Shown here: one piece after another, positions 26,344 to 33,581 of the stretch
How the letters are laid out: every line of letters starts with the position of its first letter
How positions within the stretch are numbered: the stretch's first letter is position 1
NCBI RefSeq assembly: GCF_003675325.1
Contig: NZ_CP033073.1
Span: forward strand, 2,356,001 to 2,420,000
Source of the DNA: Streptomyces dangxiongensis
Lineage (GTDB): Bacteria; Actinomycetota; Actinomycetes; Streptomycetales; Streptomycetaceae
DNA length: 64,000 bases
Direction of reading: 5' to 3'
Notes under the pieces: model-generated
Seen by the model: only the letters and a program-made list of their open reading frames with translations
Databases searched by the model: none
What the model was told of the DNA's origin: nothing
Translations under genes and position numbers: made by a program

Positions 26344-29300
26344 TCATCCCCGGGGCGCGGCGGTCGGCTCTCGCACGCTGCCCGCGAACGCCGGTTCGGC
26401 CGGGGCGTGCGGCACCGGATAGTGACCGGAACCGAGCGCCCGGCGCAGCCGCAGTTCGTCCAGCGGACCGGCGAACGCCATGCCCTGGCCGTGCGTACAG
26501 CCCATCGCGCGCAACGCGACCACCTGCTCCGGCAGGTCCACGCCCTCGGCGACCGACTGGAGCCCGAGGTCCTCGGCGATCCGCAGCAGACCACTGGTGA
26601 TCTTGTGCAGCCGCGCGGACTCGACCACGCCCTCGACCAGGCCGCGGTCGAGTTTGAGGATGTCCACGGGCAGCCTGCGCAGCGCCGTGATGGCCGCGTA
26701 GCCGCTGCCGAGCCCGTCCAGCGCGATCCGCACCCCCAGCCGGCTGAGCGCGGTCAGCCGCCGCTCCAGCTCGTCCAGGGAGACCCGGGGGTCGGTGTCG
26801 GACAGCTCCAGGATCAGCGCCCCGGGCGGCAGCCCGTGCCGGGTGAGCAGCGCCTCGACGGAGCCGAGCGGCGTGGAGCGGTCCAGCAGCCGCCGGGCGC
26901 TCATCCGGACGGCCACCGGGACGACGGCCCCGGTACCGGCCCGCTCGGCGGCCCGCGCCACGGCCTCGTGCAGGACCCAGCGGTCCAGCTCGGCCACCTT
27001 GTCGCCGTCCTCCGCCACCCGCAGGAACTCGGCCGGGGTGAACAGCACGCCCTGCGAGGAGCGCCAGCGCGCCTGTGCGGAGACCGCCGTGATCCTGCCG
27101 TTCTGGAGGCACACCACCGGCTGGTGCAGCAGCGCGAACTCGCCGTCGTGCAGCGCGGCGCGCAGCCGGGTGGCCAGCTCCGCCTTGCGGACGACGTCCT
27201 GCTGCATCTGCGGTCTGTACAGCTCCACCCGGCCCTTCCCGGCCGATTTCGCGCGGTACATCGCCAGGTCGGCGTTGCGCAGCAACTCGCCCGCGCCGAG
27301 GCCCGCCTCGGCGAAGGCGACGCCGATGGAGGCGTTGACCCGGACATCGTTGCCGCCGATGGCGTAGGGCTGGGAGAGGGTCACCCGGAGGCGGTCGGCC
27401 AGCTCCAGGATGTTTTGCTCCCGGGCCACCCGGTCCCGGGTGCCGTCCCCGACGATCAGGGCCGCGAACTCGTCACCGCCGAGCCGGGACGCGGTGTCCC
27501 CCTGCCGGACCGCGTCCTGGAGCCGGCGGGCGGCCTGCACGAGCAGTTCGTCCCCGGCCTGGTGCCCGATCGTGTCGTTGACGGCCTTGAAGCCGTCCAG
27601 GTCGATGAAGAGCACCGCCGTACCGCGCAGGGCGGCGCCCCGGTCGGTGGCGCGACGGCCGGACAGGGCCTGCTGGACCCGCTTGGTGAACAGCGCGCGG
27701 TTGGGCAGGTCGGTCAGCGGGTCGTGCTCGGCGTTGTGCTGCAACTGCGCCTGGAGGCGCACCCGCTCGGTCACGTCCCGGCTGTTGAAGATCAGTCCGC
27801 CGTGGTGCCGGTTGACGGTGGACTCGACGTTGAGCCAGCCGCCGGCGCCCGACCGGAACCGGCACTCGATGCGCGTGGTCGGTTCCTCGACCGGGCTGGC
27901 GGCGAGGAAGCGGCGCACCTCGTGCACCACGCAGCCCAGGTCCTCCGGGTGGATCAGGCTCGCCAGCTCGCTGCCGACCAGGTCCTCGGCGGGCCGGCCG
28001 TACACCCCGGCGGCGGCCGGGGAGACGTAGCGGAGGATGCCGTTGGGCGCGGCGATCATGATGACGTCGCTGGAGCCCTGCACCAGGGAGCGGAAGTGGT
28101 TCTCCTTCTGCGCGAGTTCCTGGGTGAGGGTGATGTTGTCCAGCAGCATGATGCCCTGCCGGATGACGAGTGCCAGCACCACGCACCCCGCGGTGATCAG
28201 CACGACGTGGTCGGGCCTGCGGCCGTTCAGGACGTTGTACAGGATGCCCAGGGTGCAGACGGCGGCGGCGAGGTACGGGGTGAGCGCGGCGAGGGAGCCG
28301 GTGAGCGGCCCTCCGGCCGGATACCGGCAGTGCTCGGCGCCCGGTGCGGGCGGGGACACCGGGTGCTGGGCCGCGCCGCGCTGTCCGGGCACGTGCTCGT
28401 GGACCACGCGCGTGCGTCCCTCCGGCGCACGTGTCTCCGGCGCGCCCGGCCGCCGGGGTGTGGCCCAGGGCGCGTAGGCGAGCAGCAGGGAGCCGGCGAA
28501 CCAGCCGGCGTCCAGGAGCTGTCCGGAGCGGTAGCTGCTGTGCAGCAGCGGCGAGGTGAACAGCGCGTCGCACATGACGGTCAGCGCGAGCGCGCCGATC
28601 GCGGTGTTCACCGCCGTACGGTTGCCCGGGGCGCGGCGGAAGTGCAGCGCGAGGACCATGCTGACGAGCGCGATGTCCAGCAGCGGGTACGCCAGCGACA
28701 GCGCGGCGTGGGCCACGCTCGACCCTTCGAATCTGGCCGTCCGGGCGAGCGCGAGGCTCCACGAGAGGGTGAGCAGGGAGCCGCCGATCAGCCAGGCGTC
28801 CAGGGCCAGGCAGATCCAGCCCGCCCGGCTGGCCGGCCGCTTGGCGAGGACCAGCAGACCCACGATGGCGGGTGGCGCGAAGCAGAGGAAGAACAGGTCG
28901 GCGTAGCTGGGGCTGGGCACGTCCACGTCCAGGACGACCTCGTACCACCCCCAGACGGCGTTGCCCAGCGACGTCATCGTCGCGGAGAGGGCGAACAGGA
29001 GCCAGGCGGACCGGAAGCGCACGCGCGGATTGCGGGCGTAGAGGAAGCAGGAGACCGCGGCGGTGCCGGCCGCCGCGCTGAGCCCGAAGTCGCCCATGAC
29101 GTCCGCGACCGCCTTGGTGCCCCAGCCGGACGCGGCGCCGACGGCGTAGGCCGCACAGACCAGGGCCAGCACGAGCTGCTCCACCAGGCGGGCACTCTCA
29201 CCGGAGGCCGGCCGCCGGGGCGGCTCCTGGTACGGGTGCGGTGCGCGCACGGCTTCGTCGAGGGTGCTCGTCACCGAGGGCGGGGCGCTCACCGGGGCCT

Positions 29301-29475
29301 CCCGCTGCGCGCCGCTCCCGTGTCCCGACGGTCCCGGTGCGCCGGACGGGCATGCCTGCGACGGCCGCCCGGCCTGCGCTGCTGATGCGTGTGGTGGATG
29401 TGGTGGCCGCGCCTGCGCGTGGCCGTGCGCCAGGGTCGCCGTCGACGGCCCCGCCGCGTCGGATCGTTCGTCCAT
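26344..29475 (-). CDS. cdgE: Membrane PAS-GGDEF-EAL protein with degenerate EAL (putative diguanylate cyclase)
   Basis: The product is about 1043 residues. A Pro/Ala-rich N-terminus of about 90 residues is followed by seven or eight membrane helices (about 95-310), two more near 370-425, a PAS domain (about 440-555), a GGDEF domain with intact GGDEF at 666-670, and an EAL-type domain. In the latter EAL is AQA (800-802), DDFGTG is LDGLGSG and the ligand Glu of the TE motif is changed, so phosphodiesterase activity is unlikely. It probably makes cyclic di-GMP, which controls Streptomyces development through BldD. The start is unsure: ATG 29475 is chosen, GTG 29505 is possible. By position it corresponds, from memory, to CdgE (SCO5511). 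Confidence 0.82.
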   Translation of the reverse strand: MDERSDAAGPSTATLAHGHAQARPPHPPHASAAQAGRPSQACPSGAPGPSGHGSGAQREAPVSAPPSVTSTLDEAVRAPHPYQEPPRRPASGESARLVEQLVLALVCAAYAVGAASGWGTKAVADVMGDFGLSAAAGTAAVSCFLYARNPRVRFRSAWLLFALSATMTSLGNAVWGWYEVVLDVDVPSPSYADLFFLCFAPPAIVGLLVLAKRPASRAGWICLALDAWLIGGSLLTLSWSLALARTARFEGSSVAHAALSLAYPLLDIALVSMVLALHFRRAPGNRTAVNTAIGALALTVMCDALFTSPLLHSSYRSGQLLDAGWFAGSLLLAYAPWATPRRPGAPETRAPEGRTRVVHEHVPGQRGAAQHPVSPPAPGAEHCRYPAGGPLTGSLAALTPYLAAAVCTLGILYNVLNGRRPDHVVLITAGCVVLALVIRQGIMLLDNITLTQELAQKENHFRSLVQGSSDVIMIAAPNGILRYVSPAAAGVYGRPAEDLVGSELASLIHPEDLGCVVHEVRRFLAASPVEEPTTRIECRFRSGAGGWLNVESTVNRHHGGLIFNSRDVTERVRLQAQLQHNAEHDPLTDLPNRALFTKRVQQALSGRRATDRGAALRGTAVLFIDLDGFKAVNDTIGHQAGDELLVQAARRLQDAVRQGDTASRLGGDEFAALIVGDGTRDRVAREQNILELADRLRVTLSQPYAIGGNDVRVNASIGVAFAEAGLGAGELLRNADLAMYRAKSAGKGRVELYRPQMQQDVVRKAELATRLRAALHDGEFALLHQPVVCLQNGRITAVSAQARWRSSQGVLFTPAEFLRVAEDGDKVAELDRWVLHEAVARAAERAGTGAVVPVAVRMSARRLLDRSTPLGSVEALLTRHGLPPGALILELSDTDPRVSLDELERRLTALSRLGVRIALDGLGSGYAAITALRRLPVDILKLDRGLVEGVVESARLHKITSGLLRIAEDLGLQSVAEGVDLPEQVVALRAMGCTHGQGMAFAGPLDELRLRRALGSGHYPVPHAPAEPAFAGSVREPTAAPRG

Positions 29476-29598
29476 AGGCCGTGCATCGCCCGTCGCCCCC
29501 CTCACAGATCTGCAATGTCCATCCCCGGCGCCGAACGGTCAGCGGCGCTGCCCCTGTCGGGACGATACACCAGGATCGTCACTCAGGGACATAGTTCC

Positions 29599-29613
29599 TC
29601 TACGCTCCGTAAC
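29599..29613 (-). promoter_or_regulatory. BldD-box-like palindrome upstream of the GGDEF gene
   Basis: On the minus strand GTTACGGAGCGTAGA matches the BldD consensus (nTnACnC[A/T]GnGTnAn, quoted from memory) at 7 of 9 fixed positions. It lies 124 bases before the chosen start. A GACGAT/ATCGTC inverted repeat sits at 29561-29580 between the two. Confidence 0.4.
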
Positions 29614-29674
29614 GACCAGCGGATATGCCGGTACGGGCCGCGTCCGAAAGGTTGCGGAGGGTGCCGGAAGCGGG

Positions 29675-30652
29675 TTACCGCCCGTTTGATCCCGTGCTGC
29701 CGTCTCCCGTCGTAAGGATCACGTTCCGCAGCGGCCGGTGGTTCACGAACCGGGTCAACTGGTCGGCGAGCAACCGTCGGGCACGCGGCAGGAAGGCCGA
29801 GGACGGGCCGCCCACGTGCGGGCTGATCAGCACTCCCGGCGCCTGCCACAGCGGATGGCCCGGCGGCAGCGGCTCGGGGTCGGTCACGTCCAGGGCGGCG
29901 GTGATGCGGCCCGTCCCCAGCTCGGCGAGCAGCGCCCCGGTGTCCACGACGGGTCCGCGCGCCACGTTCACCAGCAGCGCGCCGTCCTTCATCCGCGCGA
30001 GGAAACCGGCGTCGACGAGCCCGCGGGTGGCCTCCGTGAGCGGGGTGCAGAGGATCACCACATCAGCGTCCGGGAGCAGCGAGACCAGATCGGTGATCGG
30101 GTGCACGGGACCGCGCACCGTGGTGCGGGGGGAGCGCGCGACGCGCGCCACCCGCGCAACCTCGAACGGCGTGAGCCGGTCCTCGACGGCGGCACCGATG
30201 GATCCGTAGCCGACGATGAGGACGTTCTTGTCGGCGAGGGAGGGGTGGAAGGCGCTCTCCCAGCGCTCCCGCTCCTGGGCGCGGACGAAGCCGGGGATGC
30301 CGCGCAGCGCGGCGAGGGTCAGGGTGAGGGCCAGTTCGGCCGTGCTCGTCTCGTGCACACCGCGCGCGTTGCACAGTCGGACGCCCGGCGCGATGTCCGG
30401 CAGCCGGGCGGTGATGTCGTCGACGCCGGCGGTGAGCGTCTGGATGACCCGGACGCCGGTCAGCTCCGCCAGCGGGCGCACCCTGACGGACCACGGCTTC
30501 ATGTACGGCACCACGTACACCGCGCACCGGGCGGGGTCGCCGGGGTACGGCTGCCCGCCGTCCTCGCCCCCGTCCCAGAACAGGTACCGGGGCCCCTCGG
30601 GAAGCCCCTCGATCTCGTCGGGCGGGAGGGGGAGCCACACGTCGGAAGTCAT
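29675..30652 (-). CDS. D-2-hydroxyacid dehydrogenase family protein
   Basis: The 325-residue NAD(P)-dependent oxidoreductase has the family triad: Arg in NVARGPVVD, Glu in DVTDPEPLP and His in ISPHVGGPSS, with the nucleotide fold at VLIVGYGSIGAAVEDRL. It lacks regulatory domains, unlike SerA, so a glyoxylate/hydroxypyruvate or phosphonate-type substrate is possible; the true substrate is unknown. No good ribosome site precedes ATG 30652; a -10-like TAGCCT only 6 bases upstream suggests a leaderless message. It is divergent from an aldo/keto reductase, with a 14-base palindrome between them. Confidence 0.83.
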   Translation of the reverse strand: MTSDVWLPLPPDEIEGLPEGPRYLFWDGGEDGGQPYPGDPARCAVYVVPYMKPWSVRVRPLAELTGVRVIQTLTAGVDDITARLPDIAPGVRLCNARGVHETSTAELALTLTLAALRGIPGFVRAQERERWESAFHPSLADKNVLIVGYGSIGAAVEDRLTPFEVARVARVARSPRTTVRGPVHPITDLVSLLPDADVVILCTPLTEATRGLVDAGFLARMKDGALLVNVARGPVVDTGALLAELGTGRITAALDVTDPEPLPPGHPLWQAPGVLISPHVGGPSSAFLPRARRLLADQLTRFVNHRPLRNVILTTGDGSTGSNGR

Positions 30653-30670
30653 GCCAGGAGGCTATGTCAG

Positions 30671-30684
30671 GCACGCGCGCGTGC
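30671..30684. promoter_or_regulatory. 14-base perfect palindrome between divergent oxidoreductase genes
   Basis: GCACGCGCGCGTGC is self-complementary and sits in the 74-base divergent gap, 19 bases from one start codon and 43 from the other. It is also Z-DNA-prone alternating purine-pyrimidine. It may be an operator; chance is possible. Confidence 0.35.
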
Positions 30685-30726
30685 AGAGGTTAGGTTGGTG
30701 GCGGGCAGAGGGAGGGTCACGAGCAG

Positions 30727-31725
30727 GTGGAGCGCAGGACGATCGGCGCGGGGGCGCTCGCGGTGGGGGCCGTCGGACTCGGGTGCATGCCGATGAGCTG
30801 GGCGTACAGCGGATCCCGGCAGCGGGGTGACGAGTCGCTCAGAACCGTGCACCGGGCGCTGGACCTGGGCTGCGACCTCCTGGACACCGCGGACATGTAC
30901 GGCCCGTTCACCAACGAGCTGCTGCTGGGCCGGGCGCTCAGGGAGCGGCGCGGGGACGCGTTCGTGTCCACGAAGGCGGGCCTGCTGGTGGGCGATCAGC
31001 ACATCGTGGCCAACGGCCGCCCCGGCTATGTGAAGCGGGCCTGCGACGCCTCGCTGCGGCGGTTGCAGACCGACGTGATCGACCTGTACCAGCTTCACCG
31101 CGCCGACCCCGAGGTGCCTGTCGAGGAGACCTGGGGTGCGATGGCGGACCTGGTGCGCGCCGGGAAGGTGCGGGCGCTGGGCCTGTGCGCGGTGGGGGCG
31201 CGCGGCGGGCGCCGCCACGGCGCCGGGACGTACGACAGCACGCTGCGCCAGCTCCGGCGGGTGCAGCAGGTGTTCCCGGTGAGCGCGGTGCAGGCGGAGC
31301 TGTCGGTGTGGTCGCCGCAGGCGCTTCAGGCGCTGCTGCCGTGGTGCGAGGCACGCGGCGTGGGCCTCCTGGCGGCGATGCCGCTCGGCAACGGCTTCCT
31401 GACCGGCACGCTGACGCCGGGGCAGGGCTTCGAACCGGACGACGTACGCGCCCGTCACCCCCGGTTCACGGCCGAGATGATGGCGGCCAACCAGCCGATC
31501 GTCGCCGGCCTGCGCCGGATCGCCCGCCGGCACGGCGAGGACGTCACGCCGGCCCAGGTGGCGCTGGCGTGGGTGCTGGCACAGGGCCGCCATGTGATCG
31601 CCCTGCCGGGCACCAAGCGGGAGCGCTGGGCGGCGCAGAACGCGGCGGCGGCCGGGCTGCGGCTGACCGGGGAGGACATGGCGGAGGTGTCCCGGCTGCC
31701 GGCGGCGCAGAAATCGTGGGACTAG
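30727..31725 (+). CDS. Aldo/keto reductase
   Basis: The 332-residue barrel enzyme is an NADPH-dependent aldo/keto reductase. The catalytic tetrad is visible: Asp and Tyr in DTADMYG, Lys in STKAGL and His in DLYQLHRAD; the LALAWVLAQG and LPGTKRERW-type cofactor segments are near the end. GTG 30727 has GAGGG about 12 bases upstream. The family reduces aldehydes and keto sugars; its own substrate is unknown. It is followed by a terminator and then a sugar dehydrogenase lipoprotein, so the neighbours do not clearly share a pathway. Confidence 0.87.
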   Translation: MERRTIGAGALAVGAVGLGCMPMSWAYSGSRQRGDESLRTVHRALDLGCDLLDTADMYGPFTNELLLGRALRERRGDAFVSTKAGLLVGDQHIVANGRPGYVKRACDASLRRLQTDVIDLYQLHRADPEVPVEETWGAMADLVRAGKVRALGLCAVGARGGRRHGAGTYDSTLRQLRRVQQVFPVSAVQAELSVWSPQALQALLPWCEARGVGLLAAMPLGNGFLTGTLTPGQGFEPDDVRARHPRFTAEMMAANQPIVAGLRRIARRHGEDVTPAQVALAWVLAQGRHVIALPGTKRERWAAQNAAAAGLRLTGEDMAEVSRLPAAQKSWD

Positions 31726-31726
31726 A

Positions 31727-31760
31727 GGTTCCCGCCATGGGCCACCGGGGAGCGGGAACC
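31727..31760 (+). terminator. Terminator after the aldo/keto reductase
   Basis: GGTTCCCGC and GCGGGAACC form a perfect 9-bp stem with a 16-base loop, starting two bases after the stop codon. Confidence 0.7.
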
Positions 31761-31824
31761 CGGGTGGGCGCGGGCGGGGCAGGAGAGGGAGAGCGTGCCG
31801 CCGGACCGCCGCGTCGAAGGGACC

Positions 31825-32988
31825 ATGATCGTGCAACGTCGAGCTGTGACGGCCGTGCTGGCCGCGGCCTGTCTCCTGCCGGCAGCCGGCTGCTCCGGAG
31901 GCGGAGACGGGCCGCCACCGGGCTTCGGGCGTACGGCGACAGGCACGGCGCCCGGTGCCTCCTCGCCGGGGGCCGGCTTCACCGCACCCCCCGCCAAGGG
32001 CTCGGTGACGGTGCTGCGCACGGTGGCCGAGGGCCTGAAGACGCCGTGGGGGCTGGCGCCGCTGCCCGGCGGCGGTCTGCTCGTCTCCTCCCGTGACGAG
32101 GGCACGATCGTCCGGATCGACGACAGGACGGGCCGCAAGACGGAACTGGGCACGGTCTCCGGGGTCGCCCCGGCCGGCGAGGGCGGCCTGCTGGGCATCG
32201 CCCTCTCCCCCGACTACGCCTCCGACCGCATGGTCTACGCCTACTTCACCTCCGCCTCGGACAATCGTGTCGTCCGCATGCGCTACGACGAGCGGAAACC
32301 GGCCGGTGAACAACTCGGCGCTCCGGACACGGTGTTCAAGGGCATCCCCAAGGGCCTCATCCACAACGGCGGCCGGATCGCCTTCGGCCCGGACGGCATG
32401 CTGTACGCGGGCACCGGCGAGAGCGGGCAGCGGGGCCTGGCCCAGGACAGGAAGTCCCTGGGCGGGAAGATCCTGCGCATGACCCCGGACGGCGAACCGG
32501 CGCCCGGCAATCCGTTCCCCGGCTCCGTGGTGTACTCCTACGGCCACCGCAACGTCCAGGGCCTGGCCTGGGACCGCCGACAGCGGCTGTTCGCCTCCGA
32601 GTTCGGCCAGGACACCTGGGACGAGCTGAACGCGATCAGACCCGGCGGCGACTACGGCTGGCCGGTCACCGAGGGCAGGTCCGCCAGGGCCGGGTACCTC
32701 GACCCGGTCGCCCAGTGGCACACCGACGACGCCTCCCCCAGCGGCATCGCCGCCGTCGACGGGATGATCTGGATGGCGGGCCTGAAGGGCAAGCGGCTGT
32801 GGCGTATCCCGCTGCGCGGCACAGCGGCGTCGGCCGCCCCGCAGGCGTTCCTCACGGGCGTCTACGGCCGCCTGCGCACGGTGGTGCCGGCGGGTGGCGA
32901 CCGGATCTGGCTGGTGACGAGCAACACGGACGGCCGCGGGACCCCGAAGAAGGGTGACGACCGGGTCCTGGAGGCCCGGGTCCACTAG
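31825..32988 (+). CDS. PQQ-type glucose/sorbosone dehydrogenase family lipoprotein
   Basis: The 387-residue protein is a lipoprotein: a hydrophobic signal (TAVLAAACLLPAAGC) ends in a lipobox whose Cys would be lipidated. The rest is a six-bladed beta-propeller of the glucose/sorbosone dehydrogenase family (TPWGLAPLPGGGLLVSSRDE, GEGGLLGIALSPDY, GKILRMTPDGEPAPGNPF, GHRNVQGLAWD, EFGQDTWDELN). Members oxidise sugars with pyrroloquinoline quinone, though many lack a proven cofactor or activity. ATG 31825 gives a proper signal peptide; a GTG at 31795 has a good ribosome site and would add ten residues. It would act at the outer face of the membrane. Confidence 0.85.
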   Translation: MIVQRRAVTAVLAAACLLPAAGCSGGGDGPPPGFGRTATGTAPGASSPGAGFTAPPAKGSVTVLRTVAEGLKTPWGLAPLPGGGLLVSSRDEGTIVRIDDRTGRKTELGTVSGVAPAGEGGLLGIALSPDYASDRMVYAYFTSASDNRVVRMRYDERKPAGEQLGAPDTVFKGIPKGLIHNGGRIAFGPDGMLYAGTGESGQRGLAQDRKSLGGKILRMTPDGEPAPGNPFPGSVVYSYGHRNVQGLAWDRRQRLFASEFGQDTWDELNAIRPGGDYGWPVTEGRSARAGYLDPVAQWHTDDASPSGIAAVDGMIWMAGLKGKRLWRIPLRGTAASAAPQAFLTGVYGRLRTVVPAGGDRIWLVTSNTDGRGTPKKGDDRVLEARVH

Positions 32989-33018
32989 CCGCCCGACCAC
33001 CACCCCACACACCCCCAG

Positions 33019-33040
33019 GTCCGCCACCGCCCCGGCGGAC
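33019..33040 (+). terminator. Terminator after the sugar dehydrogenase
   Basis: GTCCGCC and GGCGGAC form a 7-bp stem with an 8-base loop, 31 bases after the stop codon and just before the tandem repeat. Confidence 0.55.
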
Positions 33041-33045
33041 GGGGG

Positions 33046-33166
33046 GCGCTGGGCTGAGGTGCGGCGGGCGGGGAGGGCGATGGGCTGAGGTCCGGCGGGC
33101 GGCGGGGGGCGATGGGCTGAGGTCCGGCGGGCGGGGGCGGTGGGCTCCGGTCCGGTGGGACGGGGG
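33046..33166. repeat. Tandem repeat of about 30 bp, four copies
   Basis: Units start at 33046, 33077, 33109 and 33137 (31, 32, 28 and about 30 bases). Each reads GCG[C/A/G]TGGGCT near the start, then GGTCCGGCGGGCGGGG. The following 33167-33304 is a G/T-rich, C-poor, short-period region (CGGTT and GGCTG motifs) without a gene. Together they fill the 316-base gap between the sugar dehydrogenase and a DUF6191 gene. Confidence 0.8.
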
Positions 33167-33304
33167 TTCGGCGCGGTGCGGTCCGCCCGGATCGGTCGAT
33201 CCTGGTTTGGCTGGTTCCGTTCGGCCGGTTCGGGATCGGCCGCTTCCAGTACGGCCCGTTCCGGCTCGGTCGGCTGGGTCGGCTGGGCGGCTGGGTCGGC
33301 TCGG

Positions 33305-33541
33305 TCAGTTCGGGTCCGGTCGGTTCGGTTCGGCCGGGTCCTGTCCGGGCGGCTCGACCGGGGGCGGCTCGACCGGGGGCGGTCCGGGTAGCCGTATGCG
33401 TGCCTTGCCGGACGCGAGGTCGATGGGGCCTCGGCCGGGGTCGTTGTCGCCGACGTCCTCGCGGGTCAGCGCGAGCCGGTTCTGCTCGTCCCGGGTGTGC
33501 TTGCGGCCGGGCGCGAACAGGTCGTCGAAGGCCTCGAACAC
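33305..33541 (-). CDS. DUF6191-like small protein
   Basis: The 78-residue product starts MFEAFDDLFAPGRKHTRDEQ and contains DVGDNDPGRGPIDL, which I recognise as the small actinobacterial DUF6191 family of unknown function. GTG 33541 has GAGGGGGAAC upstream. The C-terminal 25 residues (PPPVEPPPVEPPGQDPAEPN) are encoded by a short GC-rich repeat and are probably a variable tail. It follows the LAL regulator after 40 bases on the same strand and may be co-transcribed. Confidence 0.65.
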   Translation of the reverse strand: MFEAFDDLFAPGRKHTRDEQNRLALTREDVGDNDPGRGPIDLASGKARIRLPGPPPVEPPPVEPPGQDPAEPNRPDPN

Positions 33542-33581
33542 GGTGGTTCCCCCTCACTGCCGGTCTGCCCCGGCACAGGTC

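Noticed and set aside
33305..33400. Frameshifted remnant of a larger DUF6191 gene
   Set aside because: The conserved core is complete; only the repeat-encoded tail is odd, which fits repeat expansion rather than decay.
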